Below are positions 59,790 through 64,000 of a stretch of DNA of 64,000 bases, piece by piece. The stretch is from Prauserella salsuginis (GTDB lineage Bacteria; Actinomycetota; Actinomycetes; Mycobacteriales; Pseudonocardiaceae), in the NCBI RefSeq assembly GCF_024648885.1, contig NZ_JANBBF010000011.1, forward strand, positions 552,688 through 616,687. Direction: 5' to 3'. A program made the translations under genes and the position numbers. Position 1 is the first letter of the stretch; each line of letters starts with the position of its first letter. The notes below the pieces were generated by a model that saw only the letters and a list, made by a program, of their open reading frames with translations, was not told the origin of the DNA and made no database searches.

Positions 59790-61330
59790 CTCGACCCAGT
59801 CTGTCCGCCCGATTCCACGCCGACGATCTCGACAAGAATCGGCTTGAGCCGGTCCCACGCTGCATGCACTTCCTTCGCCGCCACGAACTGGTCCGGCTCG
59901 TGATTGGACGTGTTCAGCGAATCCGCCGTCCCAGCAAGCTGGTCAGCGTTCATCCGACCCGTACGCTTGATCGCGCTGATGTGCGAGGTCATCTTCTGGT
60001 CCTTTTGGAACTCCTTGGACAGAGCCTCGACACACTCCTTGAGCATGCGCGGCGTCGACTGACCGTTGGTCCGGAAGTAGTCCTTGATCGCGCACTCCAG
60101 CACTGTTCGAAGAAGATCATGCGTCGCGTTGGGGAAGTCGCGAACATCGAGTCGACCCAGCTCCTCAAAACGCCGCCGCAGCCCAGCTGATGTCCCGGAG
60201 TACACGAAGCCGTCCATATCCAGCCTTGACTTCGTGTCACCACGGTTCGGGCCGCGCGACTTTGGCTCAGCGTCGTCCTTCGGTTTCTCGGTAGAGCTCT
60301 GATCGCCGGTGTGTCCGCCCTTGTCGCCCGAACTGGTCCCGTTTGTGGCGTGGTCTTTGTCTTCTGAGCCTCCCGCGCCGGGCTCGCCAGAATCGTCGTC
60401 CCCTTGGGGCTGCCGGGGATGCACGCGCTGCTCGCCAGCGACGATCCGCCGTAGCTCCTCCGCCAACTCGTCGTGCTCGGGGAACTTTGCGATCAACTCC
60501 CGCGAGCGCGTGTTGAGCGTCTTGTCCTTGAGCCTCCCCAACAAGTACAGCAAGCCACGGCGTTGACCGTCGTCGATCTCCTTGCTGACCAGGAGGCCGT
60601 CCTTCTGGAAGGCCAGACCCAGCGCGTCATGGATCTTCTTCGGTGTGTAGGCGTACTCGAAGGTCGTCATCTTGAGTTCGCTGTTCATGACGAAGTCGCG
60701 CAGCTCGGGATCGTCATACCGCAAACCGCGGATGACCTCCCGCATCTCTCCCATCCTGATCTTCTTCGGGATCTGCGCGGCCTCCGCCGGATACCTCACG
60801 CGCAGATCGTCGACCGTCACCTCATCCGATAGCTGCGCGTGATAGAAGATCGCCTGCTGTTCCCTGATCCACGCCTTCTTCGACTGACCGGTGTGCAAAC
60901 GAGCCAGCAACGGCTGAGCGTCCTCCTCGGAAGGCGCAAGCATCACACGAATGCTCGTCGGCGCGCCGTGACCCGGGTACCGGGAGATTAACCGCCTGAC
61001 CGACCCAGCGCCGCCATGAGCGAGCAAACTGGGTTCCTGGATGACCTTCAGCGCGGTAACACGACGGTTCCCCTCCAACACCACGAGACCACGGGCATCA
61101 CGGACGACCACCGGAATCTCGTTGTCGAGATAGCCGTCGCGCAGGATACCGCGCACCAGGTCCATCAGTTGCTCGGCTTCGAGCATGTACTTCGCGATCG
61201 CCGCGTCGGCGTCGGCGTGCTCAGCCTCCGTCAGTCCGTCGCCCCGGCCTTCTCGGACGCGCACGTTGCGCGGATCCAACACCAGATCGCTCAGCGACGC
61301 TTCCTCGATCGGCCAGCGCGTCATCGCCAT
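59786..61330 (-). CDS. ParB/Srx-domain protein with C-terminal helical region
   Basis: 514 residues from the ATG at 61330. Residues 10-130 form a ParB/sulfiredoxin-like domain with the motif VVLEGNRRVTALKVI (EGNRR, 86-90), which binds or hydrolyses nucleotides in this superfamily. A helical part follows to about 300. A 65-residue Asp/Gly/Ser/Lys-rich linker (HATNGTSSGDKGGHTGDQSS) joins a second helical domain (FPNATHDLLRTVLECAIKDY). It is not a plasmid ParB: there is no ParA or HTH. Convergent pairing with a methylase suggests a modification-linked effector. Confidence 0.7.
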   Translation of the reverse strand: MAMTRWPIEEASLSDLVLDPRNVRVREGRGDGLTEAEHADADAAIAKYMLEAEQLMDLVRGILRDGYLDNEIPVVVRDARGLVVLEGNRRVTALKVIQEPSLLAHGGAGSVRRLISRYPGHGAPTSIRVMLAPSEEDAQPLLARLHTGQSKKAWIREQQAIFYHAQLSDEVTVDDLRVRYPAEAAQIPKKIRMGEMREVIRGLRYDDPELRDFVMNSELKMTTFEYAYTPKKIHDALGLAFQKDGLLVSKEIDDGQRRGLLYLLGRLKDKTLNTRSRELIAKFPEHDELAEELRRIVAGEQRVHPRQPQGDDDSGEPGAGGSEDKDHATNGTSSGDKGGHTGDQSSTEKPKDDAEPKSRGPNRGDTKSRLDMDGFVYSGTSAGLRRRFEELGRLDVRDFPNATHDLLRTVLECAIKDYFRTNGQSTPRMLKECVEALSKEFQKDQKMTSHISAIKRTGRMNADQLAGTADSLNTSNHEPDQFVAAKEVHAAWDRLKPILVEIVGVESGGQTGSS

Positions 61331-61422
61331 CCCTATTCCGCCCCTCAGTCGGATCACTGCTCGCGTCACGTTACGGCCGAAGCGCTGGTCAGCGCAGCGT
61401 CCGTTCGTCGGCGGTGGACCGG

Positions 61423-61617
61423 TTAGCCGGTGCCACCAACCTCATGAGATAGCACAGCTACGCCAGTCAAAGGGAGGTGCCCACGTTCGCGCTGTAGCAG
61501 CGAGAGTGGGCAGAACTTCTTCTTTGGCTCCTCCGGAGGAGGATCCTGCTGTGGGTACGGCTGGCCCTGCTGTCCGTATGGCGGCTGGCCCGAGTTTGAT
61601 GGGTCAGGATGCGTCAC
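61423..61617 (-). pseudogene. Truncated Pro/Gln-rich host-type protein
   Basis: From GTG 61617 it reads PSNSGQPPYGQQGQPYPQQD...PPPEEPKKK, the usual cytoplasmic lead-in of actinomycete single-pass membrane proteins. No membrane helix follows; after KKK (about nt 61515) it continues with 30 unrelated residues ending in LSHEVGGTG, encoded by the right inverted repeat. I take it as an original gene cut at the element's right edge. Confidence 0.6.
61430..61456. repeat. Right inverted repeat (27 bp)
   Basis: Inverse of 58532-58558 with two mismatches; the inner 20 bp, GTGCCACCAACCTCATGAGA (61430-61449), are identical. On the minus strand it encodes LSHEVGGT in the same frame as in the holin-like gene. 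Confidence 0.85.
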
Positions 61618-61851
61618 GAATTCGCCCCTCGGTTTACGTCGTTCTGGTCAGTGACATCTCTGCTGGTGTCGCTACCGGTGTGCAGCGGGTTAGCCAACGT
61701 GTCCGACCCGTTACGCGTTAAATGTCCGGTAGTGACACCCGCGGCTGTGTCGCTCCCGGGGGCTTGTCAGGCGCTCCACTGGCCGTCACCTGCTTGGCTG
61801 AACCCTGAAGCGCATCCGCACCGCGGCGGCATCGGCGGCGTCCGAGGCCAC

Positions 61852-62313
61852 ATGGTGCGTATCTATCCACTGTCCGCCGTCGACCCGACCGCGGACGAGC
61901 AGGTGACATCACATTGCCCAGACGGAAGAACATGTGTTCGACTCGATGACATGACGCGAGAGCAGGCAGCGGAGCGGGACCGGGACGCGCGACGGTGGAT
62001 TGCCCAGCGGGCCGACGAGTGGCGGGCGATCGCACGGGCGGTGCCGTTCTGGGAGATCGACCGGAGCGGTGACGAGATCGTGGTGCGCGAACGCGGCGGC
62101 CAGCCAATGGCCACCCTGCACGGCGGTTGGGCATCGGCCATGGCCGACTTTTTGCAGACCATGAACACAGTCTCCGGCACTGCGCTCGCCGAGCTACTGT
62201 GGCGCATCGGCGGACACGGCGGCAGTCACGACATTCGTACCGAGGCGGAGCGACTGATCAAGTACATGCGGCTCGACGAGGTGCGGCGCGAGCGTCACGA
62301 ATCGGACCAGTAG
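61852..62313 (+). CDS. Hypothetical protein beyond the module
   Basis: About 153 residues if the ATG at 61852 is used; the ATG at 61951 (MTREQAAERD) is an alternative. Helical, with WRAIARAVPFWEIDRSGDEI and a C-terminal basic helix (AERLIKYMRLDEVRRERHES). No family recognised. Base composition is like the host. It may be the first gene after the element. Confidence 0.55.
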   Translation: MVRIYPLSAVDPTADEQVTSHCPDGRTCVRLDDMTREQAAERDRDARRWIAQRADEWRAIARAVPFWEIDRSGDEIVVRERGGQPMATLHGGWASAMADFLQTMNTVSGTALAELLWRIGGHGGSHDIRTEAERLIKYMRLDEVRRERHESDQ

Positions 62314-62471
62314 AGTGATCACCTCGCGCGCCCCGTGCCGAGTACAGTGACCACCGGGACAGCGGCGCGGAGCTTGGCATCCAGCGGACCAGTTCAGGAC
62401 CGGCATCCCACGTGACGGGCGATCGCCGCACGTATGGCGTCAGTAGGCCCCCGTGCTACCTCGCTACGCGC

Positions 62472-63053
62472 TCAGTCCTGCGGCAACCTCGGCTCGACGA
62501 TCGCAGCCACTTCATCGGCGATGGTGCAACTCTTCTCGGTGCCTTCGGTTGCAACGACCGTGACGTCGACACGTGATGTAGCGGAAACGCCGATGGCAAT
62601 GGTGCAAGGGCCGGTGCTGGGAATCCGCGCATACTCACGTCCGTCAGCTTCCGCACGCTCGATCCCGTTGCCCCTGTCGACTGCATCGTCAAGGCCTTGT
62701 TGGTCGCGCATCGCTACCGTGATCACCCTGTTCGGGTCGGTCGTCGGGCTATCTGTGTCCTTATCGAAGGTGCAGGCGCGTGCGCTTCCTACGTTCTCCG
62801 GAGACCCCTGCGGAAAGGTTCCGTACTTCGCCAGTTCTTCGGAGCTCAGAACTGAACACGGATCGATCTCGGTCAACGGCGTAGCCCCTGGCTCAGTTGC
62901 ACTAGAGTTGCCTGGCGACTCCGACGCCTCCGCTGGGGTAGTACTTCCGTCTGGCATCGGTAAAGGTTCGCCACCTTCACCCGACGAACAACCGGCCGCC
63001 ATGACGGAGAAGACGCCAACAACAGCCGCGGCGGCTACGCGAGCCTTCACCAA
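62472..63053 (-). CDS. DUF3558-like lipoprotein
   Basis: 193 residues. The signal peptide and lipobox (VMAAGCSS, Cys22) are followed by a Ser/Pro/Glu spacer and the DUF3558 domain from about 62 (IDPCSVLSSEELAKYGTFPQ; later CTIAIGV and CTIADEVAAIVEPRL), with four Cys placed for disulfides. Common in Pseudonocardiaceae beside type VII-like genes. Function unknown. It starts 33 bp after the next gene on the same strand. Confidence 0.85.
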   Translation of the reverse strand: MVKARVAAAAVVGVFSVMAAGCSSGEGGEPLPMPDGSTTPAEASESPGNSSATEPGATPLTEIDPCSVLSSEELAKYGTFPQGSPENVGSARACTFDKDTDSPTTDPNRVITVAMRDQQGLDDAVDRGNGIERAEADGREYARIPSTGPCTIAIGVSATSRVDVTVVATEGTEKSCTIADEVAAIVEPRLPQD

Positions 63054-63086
63054 TGTTCCGGAGCCTCCCAGGCAATACTCAGCGGA

Positions 63087-63551
63087 CTAGACGTCGCGCA
63101 GCTTAGCGGCTTCTTCCGCCTCCGCGTACTGACCAGAGGCACGGTACAGCGCCTCGTTCAGGGCGCTCAAGGTGGCCTTGAGCGCCTGCAACTGTGGAAT
63201 GACGCCCTGGTCGCCGTCGGCCGAGGCTCGGACGTGCTGTGCGACCTGCTTGGCGTATGGGCCGCTGCCGAGCTTTGGTTCTTGCGCCAGAAGCTCGAAG
63301 GTCGTCTGCTTCCGTTCGATCTCATCGATCATGTCGTCGCAGACTTTGGTCATCTGCTTGACGCCTTCGGGGTCGGTGCGGAAGCCGCCCGACTTTGCGG
63401 CGTTGACCATCTGCTCGGCGCCGGTCTTCATGTTCTCGACGCCGACAAGGAAGCCGCCTACTTGTTTGCCGACCCCTGCGCCGATCTGTGCACCAGCAGT
63501 GCCGCCGTCTTGTCCTCCGCCAACCGGGTTATCGCCGAAAGCGCCGGTCAT
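63087..63551 (-). CDS. Helical type VII-associated-like protein
   Basis: 154 residues from the ATG at 63551, behind GAGGGGAAG. A Gly-rich start precedes long helices (VGVENMKTGAEQMVNAAKSG; ALKATLSALNEALYRASGQY), in the manner of WXG100-sized partners of PPE-like proteins, although no WXG motif is present. It lies between the PPE-like gene and the lipoprotein, all on the minus strand, a probable operon. Confidence 0.7.
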   Translation of the reverse strand: MTGAFGDNPVGGGQDGGTAGAQIGAGVGKQVGGFLVGVENMKTGAEQMVNAAKSGGFRTDPEGVKQMTKVCDDMIDEIERKQTTFELLAQEPKLGSGPYAKQVAQHVRASADGDQGVIPQLQALKATLSALNEALYRASGQYAEAEEAAKLRDV

Positions 63552-63598
63552 GTCTGCTTCCCCTCGTCGATCGATCCGTAAGCGTGTGCAGGTAGTGA

Positions 63599-64000
63599 CT
63601 ATTCGCCGATGACGGGTGGTGCGGTGCGGGCGTCGGTGCCGAAGAGGCTTTCGGGATCGGCTTCGACCAGCCACGAAGGACGCTGGTGTTCCTCTTCGTC
63701 GCCGCCCTGCTGGCCCTTGCCAGCACCTGCGCCGCCCATCATTCCCGAACCACCCCGGGCTCCCGAACCTCCGGCCGCGGCGGCGGCACCCGGCGCGGCG
63801 CCCGCACCGCCCATACCCTTCGCGGCACCCGAGGCAGCTCCCGCACCAGCGGCACCGCCTGCGCCCGCCGCACCCGCTGCTCCCTTGGCCGCTCCGGCCG
63901 CGGAGCCACCACCGGTCGGGCCGAACCCGGCCGAGGCGGCGCGGCCGCCGAGCTTGCTGTTGTACGGCGTCGAACCACCGGCCTGGCCACCGCCCATCGG
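63599..64000 (-). CDS. Gly/Ala-rich PPE-like protein, C-terminal part
   Basis: The gene enters from the right edge. The visible 133 residues are Gly/Ala-rich low-complexity text, then the conserved end RPSWLVEADPESLFGTDA and PPVIGE. This ending is typical of Pseudonocardiaceae PPE-like or WXG100-linked secreted proteins. The folded N-terminal domain is outside the window. Confidence 0.72.
   Translation of the reverse strand, partial: PMGGGQAGGSTPYNSKLGGRAASAGFGPTGGGSAAGAAKGAAGAAGAGGAAGAGAASGAAKGMGGAGAAPGAAAAAGGSGARGGSGMMGGAGAGKGQQGGDEEEHQRPSWLVEADPESLFGTDARTAPPVIGE

Larger units (their letters stand above)
23062..61515. mobile_element. Integrated siphovirus-like prophage with 3' cargo (right end approximate)
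   Basis: One continuous phage genome in lysogen order: integrase, repressor, early operon, HNH/terminase, head, tail, lysis. All modules needed for a cos-type siphovirus are present and no structural gene is visibly broken, so it may be inducible. The left edge is the tRNA-Val end. The right edge is inferred from a truncated host-type gene whose in-frame homology-like text stops near 61515. I could not find a repeated tRNA 3' end to mark attR. Confidence 0.8.

Noticed and set aside
59786..61330. Plasmid partition ParB identity for the minus-strand protein
   Set aside because: No ParA, no HTH after the N-terminal domain and no parS-like repeats nearby; only the ParB/Srx-type fold motif is visible.
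61430..61449. Right inverted repeat as prophage attR
   Set aside because: Its partner is in inverted, not direct, orientation and no copy is seen near the integrase, so it cannot be a simple att pair with attL.

Overview
The window is high-GC DNA from an actinomycete. The gene families fit the Pseudonocardiaceae (Amycolatopsis/Saccharomonospora-like), but I infer this from gene content and cannot prove the genus. Host-typical families are the split proton-translocating transhydrogenase, DUF3145, DUF3052, AhpE, homodimeric AceE, a PucR-type regulator beside fabD-fabH-acpP-fabF, DUF3558 lipoproteins and Gly/Ala-rich PPE-like proteins. The window divides into host chromosome (1-23.06 kb), an integrated tailed-phage genome with late cargo (about 23.1-61.5 kb) and host-like DNA again (about 61.5-64 kb).

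Left host region. It opens with the end of proS, a Pro-rich membrane protein, a HAD phosphatase, a multi-pass membrane protein and YjbQ. The pntAa-pntAb-pntB operon follows. Next come a nucleoid protein with an Lsr2-type N-terminus and a very long Ala/Lys/Thr tail, a flavin disulfide oxidoreductase, a large Pro/Ala-rich membrane protein, DUF3145 and an anchored NTF2-like protein. The minus strand then carries a central-carbon and fatty-acid block: aceE, a fasR-like activator, fabD, fabH, acpP and fabF. Together these supply acetyl-CoA and run type II fatty acid synthesis. A DUF3052 gene and ahpE precede an intact tRNA-Val(TAC).

Prophage. A tyrosine integrase starts 84 bp after the tRNA. Beside it is a minus-strand lysogeny unit of repressor and Pro/Thr-rich membrane protein, and a Cro-like gene on the plus strand with a leaderless-type promoter. 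A dense early operon (25.5-34.0 kb) of small 4-nt-overlapping genes follows. It includes a lipoprotein, a Rad52/Erf-like annealing protein, an antirepressor, a replication protein with an origin-like hairpin inside it, and RusA. A free-standing DNA methyltransferase and a low-GC gene come next. The late region begins with HNH endonuclease, a direct-repeat (cos-like) region, TerS and TerL. It continues with portal, MuF-like protein, scaffold, capsid, connectors, tail tube, tail chaperones with a -1 slippery site, a 1363-residue tape measure, three tail/fibre proteins, an SGNH hydrolase, a holin-like protein, an amidase and a second holin-like protein. The arrangement is that of a siphovirus with cos-type packaging.

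Right end. After the lysis genes lies a 2.9-kb module bounded by a near-perfect 27-bp inverted repeat. It holds a small zinc-ribbon protein, a D12-class adenine methyltransferase and a convergent ParB/Srx-like protein. The first gene has an AT-rich promoter with a palindrome over the -10. This module is the best candidate in the window for an undescribed system. A truncated host-type gene, a conserved-looking unknown, a DUF3558 lipoprotein, a helical type VII-associated-like protein and a PPE-like C-terminus close the window. I could not find a second copy of the tRNA 3' end, so the right attachment site is unresolved.
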